From Halalkalibacter alkaliphilus (GTDB lineage: Bacteria > Bacillota > Bacilli > Bacillales > Bacillaceae_D), in assembly GCF_023555415.1 (NCBI RefSeq), contig NZ_JAKRYL010000002.1, positions 124,001 through 188,000 of the forward strand: a stretch of DNA of 64,000 nucleotides, in the 5' to 3' direction. This document shows positions 1-9,138 of this stretch, piece after piece. The first letter of the stretch is position 1. The number at the start of each line of letters is the position of its first letter. The position numbers and the translations under genes are program-made. The notes beneath the pieces are model-generated. The model did no database searches and was not told where the DNA came from. It saw only the letters and a program-made list of their open reading frames with translations.

Positions 1-726
1 GTCGTGCCTGCAACTTCAGGCAGCCAAACTTTAAAAGACGCAACAAATGAAGCCATTCGTTATTGGGTAGCAAACGCGGAGGACACATTTTATTTAATTG
101 GTTCCGTTGTAGGACCTCATCCTTATCCGAAGATGGTTCGCGATTTTCAACGTATTATTGGAGACGAGGCGAAAAAGCAGTTTGTAGAAAGAGTTGGTCA
201 GCTGCCGACAGAAATTATTGCATGTGTCGGTGGTGGAAGTAATGCGATTGGGATGTTTTATCCGTTTCTTGAAGATACAGTTAAATTAATAGGAGTTGAA
301 GCTGCGGGCTTAGGGGTGGAATCGGATAAACATGCTGCAACAATGACTCATGGAAGAAAGGGAGTTATACACGGGTCACTTACTTATTTATTACAGGATG
401 AAGCAGGGCAAATTACAGAACCGTATTCCATTTCTGCTGGTCTTGATTATCCTGGTGTAGGTCCAGAGCATGCCTACTTAGCGAGTAGTGGACGAGTGTC
501 TTATGAAGCAGTTACTGATCAACAAGCGTTAGATGCATTAAAGTTGTTATCTGAAACAGAAGGTATCATACCTGCAATTGAATCAGCGCATGCTTTAGCA
601 AAAGCATTTGAACGTGCAAAAGAGTTGACGCCAGATGACTCTATTCTCGTTTGCTTATCAGGCAGAGGAGACAAAGATGTTCACACATTAATGAAGCATT
701 TTAGAGGTGATTCAAATGGCGAATAA
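1..726 (+). CDS. trpB: Tryptophan synthase beta chain, C-terminal part (5' end outside window)
   Basis: PLP enzyme that condenses indole with serine to give tryptophan, working in an alpha2-beta2 complex with TrpA. The window opens inside the gene; the reading frame is open from base 1, so no start is visible and the ATG/GTG-like codon at 4 is internal. The PLP phosphate-binding loop [10 protein letters not shown] lies about 75 residues in, and the typical C-terminal CLSGRGDKD motif is present. About 240 residues of a roughly 400-residue family are seen. The stop overlaps the trpA start by 11 bases, which fits translational coupling. It is the end of a trp operon lying upstream. Confidence 0.97.
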   Translation, partial: VVPATSGSQTLKDATNEAIRYWVANAEDTFYLIGSVVGPHPYPKMVRDFQRIIGDEAKKQFVERVGQLPTEIIACVGGGSNAIGMFYPFLEDTVKLIGVEAAGLGVESDKHAATMTHGRKGVIHGSLTYLLQDEAGQITEPYSISAGLDYPGVGPEHAYLASSGRVSYEAVTDQQALDALKLLSETEGIIPAIESAHALAKAFERAKELTPDDSILVCLSGRGDKDVHTLMKHFRGDSNGE

Positions 727-1519
727 GCGAATGGAAATAGCTACAAGTACCGATCAATCATTGTTTATTCCGTTTATTACAGCTGGTGATCCATCAGCTG
801 ATGCAACAATCGAAATAGCTCTAACATTAGAAGAAGCTGGAGCTAGTATTTTAGAGTTAGGAATTCCGTATTCAGACCCTCTCGCTGATGGACCAACGAT
901 TCAAGCTGCATCAAAGCGTTCCTTAAAAGGAGGCATGTCTTTAGAAGCGGCCTTAAAACTTGTCCCTGAAATGAGAAAGCGTGGGTTAACGATCCCTGTA
1001 ATTATTTTTACTTACTTTAATCCATTGTTGCAGTACGGGGAAGAACGGTTTGTAAATGAAGCAGCGGAGCTAGGTATTGATGGATTGTTAGTACCAGATC
1101 TTCCTTTTGAAGAAAGTGAGCATTTAGATAAACTTTGTGAAGAGAATCATTTATCTCTCATCTCGCTCGTTGCTCCAACTTCTAAGCAACGAATGATAAA
1201 GATTGCAGAACGAGCAAAAGGGTTTTTATACTGCGTATCTTCATTAGGAGTAACAGGTGTTCGGAATGAACTAGATCCACGAGTATATGACTTTTTAAAA
1301 ACTGTACGTGAAGCTAGCAGGATTCCAACGGCAGTTGGGTTCGGAATTTCTTCGAATGAGCAAGTGAAAGCAATGACGCAACATGCTGATGGAGTTGTAG
1401 TTGGAAGTGCCCTAGTCTCTGTTATTGGAGAACAGGAAGAGGCATTGCGAAATAAGGAAACAAGACCAGCAGCACTTCAGGAAATAAAAAAGTTTGTCAC
1501 TTCGCTCATTTCGTCGTAA
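716..1519 (+). CDS. trpA: Tryptophan synthase alpha chain
   Basis: Cleaves indole-3-glycerol phosphate to indole and glyceraldehyde 3-phosphate and passes indole to TrpB. The 267-residue TIM barrel has the family signature [15 protein letters not shown] with the catalytic Glu and Asp, the phosphate-binding GFGISS loop and VVGSALV near the C-terminus. The ATG at 716 was chosen because AGAGGTGA sits 6-8 bases upstream; an in-frame GTG at 707 lies inside that site. It overlaps trpB and is followed 42 bases later by hisC, the usual Bacillus supraoperon order. Confidence 0.97.
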   Translation: MANKRMEIATSTDQSLFIPFITAGDPSADATIEIALTLEEAGASILELGIPYSDPLADGPTIQAASKRSLKGGMSLEAALKLVPEMRKRGLTIPVIIFTYFNPLLQYGEERFVNEAAELGIDGLLVPDLPFEESEHLDKLCEENHLSLISLVAPTSKQRMIKIAERAKGFLYCVSSLGVTGVRNELDPRVYDFLKTVREASRIPTAVGFGISSNEQVKAMTQHADGVVVGSALVSVIGEQEEALRNKETRPAALQEIKKFVTSLISS

Positions 1520-1561
1520 CATAATAGATAGATGCATATTTTTATAAGATGAGGTGCTATC

Positions 1562-2662
1562 ATGAAAGCAAAACCACAATTACACGGTTTACCTTCGTAT
1601 AAGCCAGGCAAACCTATAGAGGAAGTAAAAAGAGAATTAGGATTAACGAAAGTTGTGAAGCTTGCTTCAAATGAAAATCCATATGGAGCTTCACCGAAAG
1701 CTGCAAAAGCGATTCAAGAAGCAGCGTCACAAACAGCGATTTATCCAGATGGATATGCAGCAGTGATTAGAGAAAAGGTTGCAGCTAAAATTGGTGTTGA
1801 TGGGAATCAACTTGTGTTTGGGAACGGTTCGGACGAAGTTATTCAATTTTTATGTCGTGCATTTTTATCACCTGAAACAAATACCGTCACAGCTGACCCT
1901 ACGTTTTCGCAGTATAAGCTAAACGCAACGATCGAAGGTGCTGAAGTTCGAGAAGTGCCTTCTGTTGATGGTGTTCATGATTTGGATGCAATGCTAGATG
2001 CGATAGATGAAAATACTCGAATTGTTTGGGTATGTAACCCTAACAATCCTTCAGGTACATATGTTGATGAAAAAGCGTTTGTGAGCTTTTTAGAGCGTGT
2101 CCCTTCACATGTTCTTGTTGTTTCAGACGAAGCTTATTATGAGTATGTTACGGCTAGTGACTACCCAGAAACTTTGCCGTTATTGAAAAAGTACGATAAT
2201 TTAATGGTGTTACGTACATTTTCAAAGGCATACGGTTTAGCTGCATTACGAATTGGTTATGGAGTCGCTAATCCAGCGCTTATCTCTCTCATTGACCCTG
2301 TAAGACCGCCATTTAACAATACGACTTTTGCTCATGCAGCAGCTGTTGCCGCGCTTGAAGATGATGCATTTATCTCAACATGTGTTGAAAAAAATACAGA
2401 GGCTTTGAAACAGTTTGAGCAGTTTTGCAAACAGCATGGTTTAAAATATTACCCATCGCAAACGAATTTTATCTTAATTGATTTTAATCGACCGGGTGAT
2501 GAGATCTTTGACTTCTTGCTAAAGAAAGGGTTCATCGTTCGATCAGGACAGGCACTTGGTTTCCCAACTTGCGTCCGGATTACTATTGGAACCGAAGAAG
2601 AGAATAAAGAGTTGTTCGCTGTTTTAGAAGAAATGTTAGCTACAAAACCAGTCGGACAATAA
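1562..2662 (+). CDS. hisC: Histidinol-phosphate aminotransferase
   Basis: Class I/II PLP aminotransferase, 366 residues, of the HisC family. In Bacillus the enzyme located after trpA serves histidine synthesis and also transaminates prephenate-derived aromatic keto acids. Visible motifs are ASNENPYG near the N-terminus, [11 protein letters not shown] and the PLP-lysine segment [16 protein letters not shown]. The start is preceded by GAGGTG. It is followed by a strong dispersed hairpin (2696-2735), so unlike in B. subtilis the supraoperon may be partly split before tyrA. Confidence 0.96.
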   Translation: MKAKPQLHGLPSYKPGKPIEEVKRELGLTKVVKLASNENPYGASPKAAKAIQEAASQTAIYPDGYAAVIREKVAAKIGVDGNQLVFGNGSDEVIQFLCRAFLSPETNTVTADPTFSQYKLNATIEGAEVREVPSVDGVHDLDAMLDAIDENTRIVWVCNPNNPSGTYVDEKAFVSFLERVPSHVLVVSDEAYYEYVTASDYPETLPLLKKYDNLMVLRTFSKAYGLAALRIGYGVANPALISLIDPVRPPFNNTTFAHAAAVAALEDDAFISTCVEKNTEALKQFEQFCKQHGLKYYPSQTNFILIDFNRPGDEIFDFLLKKGFIVRSGQALGFPTCVRITIGTEEENKELFAVLEEMLATKPVGQ

Positions 2663-2695
2663 GAAGTTGAAGGGAAATCGTCTTTCATGATTAAT

Positions 2696-2735
2696 GAGGG
2701 CACTGAAAAAGGCATTTTTCTTTTTCAGTGCCCTC
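2696..2735. terminator. Perfect 16-bp hairpin of the dispersed GAGGGCACTGAAAAAG family
   Basis: GAGGGCACTGAAAAAG and its exact reverse complement flank an 8-base loop; the 3' side has a short T run inside the stem. It lies 34 bases after hisC and probably acts as a terminator in either direction. The same arms recur at 50941-50982, and variants at 30795-30835, 42422-42460 and 44574-44607. Confidence 0.7.
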
Positions 2736-2822
2736 GAAGCAATGTGGCGCGCCGTTGCTATAGAGAAGTGTCTCATACCTAAAATGCTATGAGCGGGTTT
2801 ATCGTATCGGGCCATTGCGGCT
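2696..2822 (+). repeat. Dispersed composite repeat, copy A (degenerate)
   Basis: Starts with the hairpin and continues into a stretch alignable by eye to 44608-44715: CTCGAAgCAATGT, a CCGTTGCnTAG segment, GAAGTGTCTC, a degraded CTATGAG hairpin and GCCATTGC. The internal hairpin is poorly kept here, so this looks like an older copy. It separates hisC from tyrA. Confidence 0.6.
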
Positions 2823-2916
2823 TATTCCATGCATTTGAAAAAGGTTGGTTTGTACCTTTTTTTGTGGCTTTTTAATGAAGGGCGTTTTTTTCTTAACACA
2901 GGGAAGGGAGCACAGC

Positions 2917-4014
2917 ATGAAGCGAACGGTATTTGTCGTAGGACTTGGACTCATTGGTGGTTCTATCGCGCTTGCAATAAGAAAGGAACACGATGTTCAT
3001 ATTCGGGGCTACGATATTTCAGGAGAACAGTTAAAAGTAGCGTTATCATTAAAAGTCATTGATGAAGCGGCCACTTCATTAAGAGAAGGGGTTGAGGGAG
3101 CGGACTTAATCATTTTCGCTACACCGGTTTTAAAAACGGAGCAGTTAGTAGAAGAGATTGCACAGTTTTCATTGAAAACTGGAGCGATTGTCACCGATGT
3201 TGGAAGCACGAAAGTACGTATTGTCGGAAAAGCAAAACATCTACAGGATAAAAAGGTGACGTTTATCGGTGGTCATCCAATGGCCGGTTCGCATAAAAGT
3301 GGTGTAGAGGCAGCAAGATCCCATTTATTTGAGAATGCCTTTTATATTTTAACGCCAGCAGAAGGAACCGATGTTCGTGCCGTCATTCAATTACAAAATT
3401 GGTTGAAAGGAACGAAAGCAACTTTTATTGAATTATCAGCTGAGCAGCATGATCGTTTAGCGGGAGCTATTAGTCATTTCCCTCACGTTATCGCAGCGAG
3501 TCTCGTCCATCAAATTGCCAAAATTGAAGGGGAAGATCCACTTGTTTCGCGATTAGCTGCAGGAGGTTTTAGGGATATTACACGTATTGCTTCATCTAAT
3601 CCTGCGATGTGGAGAGACATCCTATTACATAATAAGGATAGTTTATTGCAGCTGCTTGAAGGTTGGACTCGCGAAATGGAATGTGTGAAGGCATTGATTG
3701 AAGAAGAAAGTGGAGAAGCTATATTTACATATTTTCAAGAAGCAAAAGATTTTAGAGATGGACTACCAGTTCGAAAAAAAGGTGCAATCCCATCATTCTA
3801 CGATTTATTTGTTGATGTACCTGACCACCCTGGTGTTATTTCCGATGTTACAGGGATACTAGCTCAGCATCAAATAAGTTTAACGAATATTCGTATTTTA
3901 GAAACACGCGAAGATATAATGGGGGTTTTAAGGCTTAGTTTTCGTTCTGAAGAAGATCGTGAGCGAGCTCAAATACATCTTCAACAAGAGATGTATGATA
4001 CGTACATTTTATAA
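2917..4014 (+). CDS. tyrA: Prephenate dehydrogenase with ACT domain
   Basis: Oxidatively decarboxylates prephenate to 4-hydroxyphenylpyruvate for tyrosine. 365 residues: N-terminal Rossmann fold with GLGLIGGS at about residues 8-15, the family motif GGHPMAGSHKSG, a helical dimerisation region, and a C-terminal ACT domain (about 295-365, beginning FVDVPDHPGVISDVT) that probably senses tyrosine. ATG at 2917 was chosen because GGGAAGGGAG lies 6 bases upstream; the frame is open further upstream but there it encodes a low-quality extension. It is followed by aroA after 33 bases. Confidence 0.96.
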   Translation: MKRTVFVVGLGLIGGSIALAIRKEHDVHIRGYDISGEQLKVALSLKVIDEAATSLREGVEGADLIIFATPVLKTEQLVEEIAQFSLKTGAIVTDVGSTKVRIVGKAKHLQDKKVTFIGGHPMAGSHKSGVEAARSHLFENAFYILTPAEGTDVRAVIQLQNWLKGTKATFIELSAEQHDRLAGAISHFPHVIAASLVHQIAKIEGEDPLVSRLAAGGFRDITRIASSNPAMWRDILLHNKDSLLQLLEGWTREMECVKALIEEESGEAIFTYFQEAKDFRDGLPVRKKGAIPSFYDLFVDVPDHPGVISDVTGILAQHQISLTNIRILETREDIMGVLRLSFRSEEDRERAQIHLQQEMYDTYIL

Positions 4015-4050
4015 ATTGCGAAAATTTGAAGATTTTTTAGGAGGAATATG

Positions 4051-5346
4051 ATGAGTACTGCTATTGTGAAACATTCACATGTAGGGTTAAATGGAACCAT
4101 TCAAGTTCCTGGGGATAAGTCGATCTCCCATCGTGCTGTTATGTTTGGGGCGATCGCTGAAGGAACAACAACAGTGGAAGGATTTTTGCCAGGGGAGGAT
4201 TGTTTAAGTACGATCTCTTGCTTTCGTAAGTTAGGAGTTACTATTAAACAAGAAGGAGAAAAAGTTACGATTGAGGGAAAAGGTTGGGATGGACTAGCAG
4301 AACCAACTGAAATACTTGATGTTGGAAATTCAGGAACAACTACTCGCCTAATGTTAGGTATTTTAGCAACAAGACCTTTCCATTCTGTAATTATTGGAGA
4401 CGATTCAATAGCGAAACGTCCAATGGCCCGTGTTACTGCCCCATTACGTGAAATGGGTTCTGTTATTGATGGACGTCAAAAGGGGAACTTCACACCGCTT
4501 TCCATTCGAGGAGGGGCTACAAAAGGAATCCAGTATCAATCAAAAGTGGCAAGTGCACAGGTGAAATCTGCTATATTATTGGCTGGATTGCAAAGTGAAG
4601 GTGTTACATCCGTAACTGAACCAGCCTTATCTCGAGATCATACGGAAAGAATGCTTGAGGCTTATGGAGTTCATGTGAAGCGCGATGGATTAACGGTCTC
4701 TGTTGAAGGAGGTCAAACGTTAAAAGCTCAACACATCGTTGTACCTGGTGATATTTCATCAGCAGCATTTTTCTTAGTTGCTGCTGCAATTGTTCCAAAC
4801 AGTAATATTACAATCGAAGGTGTGGGCATGAATCCTACACGTTCGGGTATAGTTGATGTGTTAGAGCAAATGGGTGCAAGCATGACGGTTCAGAACGAAA
4901 GAGTTGTTGGTGGCGAACCAATAGCTGATATTACAATTTCTACATCATCATTGAAAGGAATTGAAATCGGGGGAGACCTAATCCCAAGACTAATTGATGA
5001 AATTCCTGTTATTGCTGTCTTAGCAACCCAAGCAGAAGGGAAAACAGTAATCCGTGATGCGGAAGAGTTAAAAGTAAAAGAAACCAATCGAATCGATACG
5101 GTTGTAAGTGAACTGACAAAGTTAGGTGCAAAGATTCAGGCGACTGATGATGGAATGATTATCGAAGGTCCAAGCTCTTTGAACGGTGCATCCGTAAGTA
5201 GTTTCGGTGATCATCGAATTGGAATGGCTTTAGCTGTTGCAGGTCTTATTACTGATGGAGATGTTGAAATAAGTCGAAGTGATTCAATCGCTGTTTCGTA
5301 CCCGAACTTTTTTGATCATATTAAACAGCTTCAGCAAGGTAAGTAG
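4051..5346 (+). CDS. aroA: 3-phosphoshikimate 1-carboxyvinyltransferase (EPSP synthase)
   Basis: Transfers enolpyruvate from PEP to shikimate 3-phosphate in the shikimate pathway; the gene is called aroE in B. subtilis nomenclature. About 431 residues with [23 protein letters not shown] and KETNRI motifs in the expected order, all parts of the PEP/shikimate-3-P site. Two adjacent ATG codons exist (4048 and 4051); AGGAGG at 4039-4044 has better spacing to 4051. Last gene of the aromatic cluster, ended by a hairpin at 5378. Confidence 0.97.
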   Translation: MSTAIVKHSHVGLNGTIQVPGDKSISHRAVMFGAIAEGTTTVEGFLPGEDCLSTISCFRKLGVTIKQEGEKVTIEGKGWDGLAEPTEILDVGNSGTTTRLMLGILATRPFHSVIIGDDSIAKRPMARVTAPLREMGSVIDGRQKGNFTPLSIRGGATKGIQYQSKVASAQVKSAILLAGLQSEGVTSVTEPALSRDHTERMLEAYGVHVKRDGLTVSVEGGQTLKAQHIVVPGDISSAAFFLVAAAIVPNSNITIEGVGMNPTRSGIVDVLEQMGASMTVQNERVVGGEPIADITISTSSLKGIEIGGDLIPRLIDEIPVIAVLATQAEGKTVIRDAEELKVKETNRIDTVVSELTKLGAKIQATDDGMIIEGPSSLNGASVSSFGDHRIGMALAVAGLITDGDVEISRSDSIAVSYPNFFDHIKQLQQGK

Positions 5347-5377
5347 TTAGGTCTTAATTTAGTATAACGATCGATCG

Positions 5378-5410
5378 AATGACGTATGGTTCCATCATAC
5401 GTCATTTTGT
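5378..5410 (+). terminator. Terminator after aroA
   Basis: AATGACGTATG and CATACGTCATT form an 11-bp perfect stem with a 7-base loop, followed by TTGTG. It closes the aromatic operon about 30 bases after the aroA stop. Confidence 0.8.
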
Positions 5411-5588
5411 GTTGAATCATGATTTCTGGTTTAGAAGAGGTTGTAGAAGAAAAAAGTGATGAAGGACAAAACGACATGAGAAGAGCAAAGAAAAGAGCGT
5501 CATAAGGGAGATGAAGGAAAAACGGCGCGAGAAGAGGTAAGAAACGTGCATCATTAAAATATATCGAAGTACAAGACTTCTAAAAAGC
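5411..5588. other. Purine-rich stretch with no supported gene
   Basis: Between the aroA terminator and the small RNA terminator the plus strand is rich in AAG/GAA. Short open stretches encode Lys/Arg/Glu-rich peptides in all three frames, none with a ribosome binding site and a sustained frame. The near repeat of AAGAAAAGAGCGTCAT and AAGAAACGTGCATCAT hints at a decayed coding sequence, but no family is recognisable. Confidence 0.4.
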
Positions 5589-5632
5589 AAAAAAAATCCT
5601 CATCCGAAAACGTAAGCGTTTTCAAAATGAGG
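5589..5632 (-). terminator. Intrinsic terminator of the small RNA
   Basis: Read on the minus strand: CCTCATTTTGAAAACG, a short CTTA loop, CGTTTTCGGATGAGG, then ATTTTTTTT. The stem has about 14 pairs with one small mismatch region, and the eight-T run (complement of 5589-5596) gives it direction. Confidence 0.85.
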
Positions 5633-5687
5633 GCTTAGCAATAAGCTAAAAATTGTATGGATAGGAGTGGAGAGAAACCATACGCTT
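5589..5687 (-). ncRNA. Candidate free-standing small RNA, about 99 nt
   Basis: On the minus strand a consensus promoter (5694-5721) directs a start near 5687; transcription would end at a strong intrinsic terminator (5589-5632). No start codon with a ribosome binding site leads a useful frame. Predicted fold, 5' to 3': a GTATGG/CCATAC hairpin (5655-5683) presenting a 17-nt pyrimidine-rich loop containing CTCTCCACTCC, a TTAGC/GCTAA hairpin (5635-5649), then the terminator stem. A C-rich single-stranded loop that can pair with Shine-Dalgarno sequences is typical of trans-acting regulatory RNAs of Firmicutes, hence the call. I do not recognise it as a named family. No minus-strand gene follows, so it is not a leader. 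Confidence 0.65.
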
Positions 5688-5693
5688 ACTTTT

Positions 5694-5721
5694 ATTATAT
5701 ACAGAAATAAACCAATGTCAA
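5694..5721 (-). promoter_or_regulatory. Sigma-A promoter of the small RNA
   Basis: On the minus strand TTGACA (5716-5721) and TATAAT (5694-5699) are both perfect consensus, 16 bases apart. AATGTCA at 5714-5720 and TGACATT at 5740-5746 form an inverted repeat that covers the -35 box and could be an operator. Confidence 0.8.
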
Positions 5722-5836
5722 TACAATATTAAAAAATTCTGACATTCAAATATATAAAAAAAAGAAGTGTTGCAGTTCTCTTTTTTCGTTTTCGGTCATA
5801 GCTTGTCTATATCTAGTCATTGTAGGAGGAATGGTG

Positions 5837-6790
5837 ATGTATTTATTAGACAAGGTTACAAAAATGGATGAAGAACGAAATCAAATACGGTCTTATTTAA
5901 TAGAGAACGGTCAAATTAATTATGTCACATCTTCTTTTGATAAATGGAACAAACAAAGGGTAAACATGTCAGGGGTTTTGATGACAAATGGTCGTATTAT
6001 GTACGATGACGAACTTCTTGCTTCTAAAGATTTTCAGGAGTTTCAAGACAGACAGAGCTATCTTATTAAAAAAGGATGCACGGGAGTGGCTGTTGCTCCT
6101 AGTGTACAATATGAACGAGAAATTGAAGCGGTTTTTAAGCGAGCCAAACATGCAATGGCAAGTAGCACATTAGATTATGTTGTTGGCATGACTATTCCCA
6201 TTTCATTATTGCGTCCAGCAGTCCTTCGAGTGTTTCAACAGTTCCGTATTCCATTTGTAAGAGTGGAAATTCAGTCGTTTCAACAGTTGAAAACCATACC
6301 TTGGACACATATATCCCAGACATTGCTAACCTATCCAACTGTGCTTATTCCGATTATAACTCCTTCATCAGATCGATTAGAAGCTGCATTGTTAAAGGAA
6401 TGGATGGCTTATTGCTCGCTCTTTCAAATTCACACAACAGATCCATTAGAAGTACTTGCATGTTGGAAGAAGCCTTTGTTACAAAAAGTTGGGCTGTACC
6501 CAAACAAAGGTACAATGCTTCAAGGCAGTGATGCTGATTATCTATTATTTATTGATGAAAGAGAAGATCAGATTCATTCAATCGACCAAAAAGTTGCACG
6601 AGGAGACGGGATTGTTTATTATAAAAAAGAACCTGTTGTAGTTGTTTTAAAAGGTGAAATTGTTAAAACGTATGAAACAATTTCCCTAAAACCAGGCTAC
6701 GGGCGTCTCATTGAAGTGATTCGGCCAGGGAGGTTCATGTCATTGCAAGATGTATCAGCTGATGTATATCAACAAGAAAATTACTTGTGA
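5837..6790 (+). CDS. Amidohydrolase-like protein lacking the metal site
   Basis: 317 residues, function unknown. The C-terminal third carries GLYPNKGTMLQGSDADYLLF, which matches the characteristic tail of dihydropyrimidinase/allantoinase-type amidohydrolases (GLYPxKGTIxxGSDADxVxF). However, the N-terminal HxH metal motif, the carbamylated lysine region and the other His ligands are not visible, and the protein is about 100-130 residues shorter than working family members. It is therefore probably a non-catalytic descendant. ATG at 5837 is preferred over ATG 5831 and GTG 5834 because AGGAGG (5824-5829) is 7 bases upstream. The gene stands between aroA and ypiA and ends at its own terminator. 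Confidence 0.7.
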   Translation: MYLLDKVTKMDEERNQIRSYLIENGQINYVTSSFDKWNKQRVNMSGVLMTNGRIMYDDELLASKDFQEFQDRQSYLIKKGCTGVAVAPSVQYEREIEAVFKRAKHAMASSTLDYVVGMTIPISLLRPAVLRVFQQFRIPFVRVEIQSFQQLKTIPWTHISQTLLTYPTVLIPIITPSSDRLEAALLKEWMAYCSLFQIHTTDPLEVLACWKKPLLQKVGLYPNKGTMLQGSDADYLLFIDEREDQIHSIDQKVARGDGIVYYKKEPVVVVLKGEIVKTYETISLKPGYGRLIEVIRPGRFMSLQDVSADVYQQENYL

Positions 6791-6812
6791 TAAATTCTTT
6801 AGTGATTACATT

Positions 6813-6849
6813 ACCGTCATTCTTTGGATGATGGTTTCTTCTTTTTTTA
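6813..6849 (+). terminator. Terminator after the amidohydrolase-like gene
   Basis: ACCGTCAT and ATGATGGT pair (one G-T) around TCTTTGG, followed by TTCTTCTTTTTTT. Confidence 0.75.
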
Positions 6850-6915
6850 AAAGGGTATAAATTATAAATGTCGAAAGAATGTACGTAAGCTGGTGATTAT
6901 AATGGGGGATATAAA

Positions 6916-8166
6916 ATGAATGTACTTGAACAGGCAATAAGTGCGATTGAAAGCGGAAGCGTAGAGCACGGATTAGAGCAGTTAGCAAAACTTGAGAAAA
7001 ATGCTGATCATCAATTAAAGCATGATATTGCTGAATTGTATCACGAATTAGGACATGTGGAGAAAGCGAAAAAAATAATTGATGAGTTGTTAATGTTATA
7101 TCCTGATGAAGGAAGTCTTTATGCATTTGCAGCCGAACTATTAATTGATATGGACGAGGAAGACGAAGCCATTGAAATGTTGTTAGAAATAAAGCAAGAG
7201 GATCCGGCTTTTTTGCAAGCACAGCTACTATTAGCTGATTTATATCAAATGCAATCTCTTGATGAAGTGGCAGAACAGAAGTTGCTTTTAGCAGCACAGG
7301 CCGCTCCTAATGAGACGATTATTTCTTATGGGCTTGGGGAATTTTATTTAGAACGTGGGGACTACATAAAAAGCATTCCTTATTTAAAAAAAGCAGTTCA
7401 TGCAAGCGAACGGTTACCGAATGTCCATGTTGAACTGCTATTAGCAGATGCATACAGTGCTAGCGGTCAATTTGAGGATGCGTTAGAATATTACGAAAGA
7501 GGGTTGAAAAATCATCTTGATCCTAATGCTCTTTTTGGCTACGGATTTACGGCTTTTCAGGTAGGGGATATGATTTTAGCTATCGAACAGTTGGAAGCAC
7601 TGATGGCTCTTGATCCTGATTACTCAAGCCTATATCCTTACTTGGCAAAAGCGTATGAGGCTGAAGGAAGGCTTGATGATGCATTTGAAACATTAGAGCG
7701 TGGGATGAAGATTGATGAATTTAATGAATCACTTTATATCCATGCAGGAAAATTGAGCTTCAAGAAACAAAACCCTGTTGAAGGTGAGACTCTCTTACGA
7801 AAAGTGATTGCTCTTAACCCATCAAATGTAGAAGCAGTCCAAACACTCGCCGCCTATCTTAAGCATACAGAATCATATGAGGAATTACTTGAACTCATGG
7901 AGCATATGCGCGAATATGGTGAAGAAGACTCACTCTACACTTGGTACGGGGCAACAGCTTTAAAAGAACAAGATAATTATGAGAAGGCATATGAAAGGTA
8001 CCGAGAAATTGAGGAAGTTTACAAAGACGATATAGACTTCTTAGAGGAATACGGGTATTTCTTACTTGAATTCGGGATGAGAGATCAAGCCATTCCAAAA
8101 TTTAAAAAAGTAATTGAATATCAACCCGATAGAGAAGATATTGTTGAATTACTTGAAAATTTATAG
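6916..8166 (+). CDS. ypiA: TPR repeat protein YpiA
   Basis: 416-residue cytoplasmic protein made almost wholly of tetratricopeptide repeats (helix-turn-helix units spaced about 34 residues; clear units include AELYHELGHVEKAKK, GYGFTAFQVGDMILAIEQ and YGYFLLEFGMRDQAIPKF). It corresponds in position and type to YpiA of B. subtilis, next to ypiB and ypiF. TPRs mediate protein-protein contacts; the partner is unknown. GGGGGAT precedes the ATG by about 7 bases. No signal peptide or membrane segment is seen. Confidence 0.9.
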   Translation: MNVLEQAISAIESGSVEHGLEQLAKLEKNADHQLKHDIAELYHELGHVEKAKKIIDELLMLYPDEGSLYAFAAELLIDMDEEDEAIEMLLEIKQEDPAFLQAQLLLADLYQMQSLDEVAEQKLLLAAQAAPNETIISYGLGEFYLERGDYIKSIPYLKKAVHASERLPNVHVELLLADAYSASGQFEDALEYYERGLKNHLDPNALFGYGFTAFQVGDMILAIEQLEALMALDPDYSSLYPYLAKAYEAEGRLDDAFETLERGMKIDEFNESLYIHAGKLSFKKQNPVEGETLLRKVIALNPSNVEAVQTLAAYLKHTESYEELLELMEHMREYGEEDSLYTWYGATALKEQDNYEKAYERYREIEEVYKDDIDFLEEYGYFLLEFGMRDQAIPKFKKVIEYQPDREDIVELLENL

Positions 8167-8273
8167 GAATTTCGATTTCTGAAAGGAAATTCAAAGAATT
8201 TAGCGAATACTAACATCATACAATCCATCAAATGAATAGTGATGAGTGAGAAGGATGTAAGGAGGGGTGAAGC

Positions 8274-8819
8274 GTGGGCAACATCATTCCAGTTGTAGAT
8301 AAGAAGGAGTTTCTAAAGACCTTTTTGCAACAGTTTGAATTAAAAAGGCGTGAATGTGCATGGCTGCTGAATTATTTAATGAGTGATGATGAGTTAATGG
8401 AAAGAGTGCATTTTGTTGAACAGGCTGCGCATACTCCAAAAGCGTTGATAATCTCAGCAAAGGGAGTAGACAGTATCCCGTTCTCTTTTCATAAAGAAAA
8501 GCACGTTACAACTGATGCAGAAAAAGCTTTCCACGATATTCGTTTAAATCAAACGGAGGACATTTATATCGAACTTCATTTTACTGGAGCTAGACAATAC
8601 CCACCGTACCTAGTTGTTTTAGAAGACAACCCGCATATTCCCGAGAATTTAGAACTTGCAGTCGCTTTTCAGAAAGAGACGGAATGGATATTAGACCGTG
8701 CATTAAAGTCTTTTAAAAAGGAACAATTATTATCAGACATTGACCGTGCACTTGATGAACAGGATCAGGAACGTTTTAAACATTTAGTGCTGGAACTTAA
8801 GCAATTAGAAGAAAGCTAA
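8274..8819 (+). CDS. ypiB: UPF0302 family protein YpiB
   Basis: 181-residue soluble protein of the UPF0302/YpiB family. Recognised from the N-terminal half (KEFLKTFLQQFELKRRECAW) and the central YIELHFxGxRxYPPYL region, with a C-terminal helical segment SDIDRALDEQDQERF typical of the IDEAL-type tail. The biochemical role is not established. GTG start at 8274 with AAGGAGGGG 6-7 bases before it. It is 107 bases after ypiA and followed by a repeat-borne terminator. Confidence 0.9.
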   Translation: MGNIIPVVDKKEFLKTFLQQFELKRRECAWLLNYLMSDDELMERVHFVEQAAHTPKALIISAKGVDSIPFSFHKEKHVTTDAEKAFHDIRLNQTEDIYIELHFTGARQYPPYLVVLEDNPHIPENLELAVAFQKETEWILDRALKSFKKEQLLSDIDRALDEQDQERFKHLVLELKQLEES

Positions 8820-8883
8820 GGACGAGGGTGACTCAAGGTTACAAAAAAGTAATCACAGACCTTTTTCTAGTGGCTGCGTATTA

Positions 8884-9000
8884 GTAGCAATGGCTCCGCA
8901 CGTTACGTGTCTTCTATGAGAAACCCTCTCATAGAAGACTTTTTTAGGTGAGAGACATTTCTCAAACCAAAGGCAAAGGTCCCACAACATTGCCTAGAGA
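8884..9000 (-). repeat. Dispersed composite repeat, copy C (reverse orientation)
   Basis: Reverse-complement relation to 44608-44720: shared CAATGGCTCCGCACGTT, a 12-bp hairpin, GTGAGAGACA and ACATTG. The surrounding 8820-9138 gap contains no gene; the rest of it holds only the ypiF ribosome binding site (9124-9131) and unassigned AT-rich sequence. Confidence 0.75.
8910..8946 (+). terminator. Hairpin inside repeat copy C acting as ypiB terminator
   Basis: TCTTCTATGAGA and TCTCATAGAAGA form a perfect 12-bp stem with a 5-base loop, followed by CTTTTTT. In copy B (44662-44690) the outer pair changes from T-A to C-G while pairing is kept. Confidence 0.75.
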
Positions 9001-9138
9001 GTGCAGAAAGGTGAAATCCTACCCAAATCCGTACCTCTTTAGTGACTTTAATTTTCGCATACAGTAAGGTACTATATACTTAGATTGTAAAAAAGGTAAT
9101 TTAACAAATTGTGTGTTGAATGTGGAAGGTGTGTACAT

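Noticed and set aside
5420-5580. Lys/Arg/Glu-rich short reading frames after aroA
   Set aside because: No ribosome binding site, several stops, and purine-rich composition explains the open stretches in all frames.
5607-5625. cre-like palindrome GAAAACGTAAGCGTTTTC
   Set aside because: It is the inner part of the minus-strand terminator stem; the extra bases in the centre do not fit the CcpA consensus spacing.
9058-9065. CATACAGT upstream of ypiF, like a sigma-E -10 box
   Set aside because: No acceptable -35 element 14-15 bases upstream.
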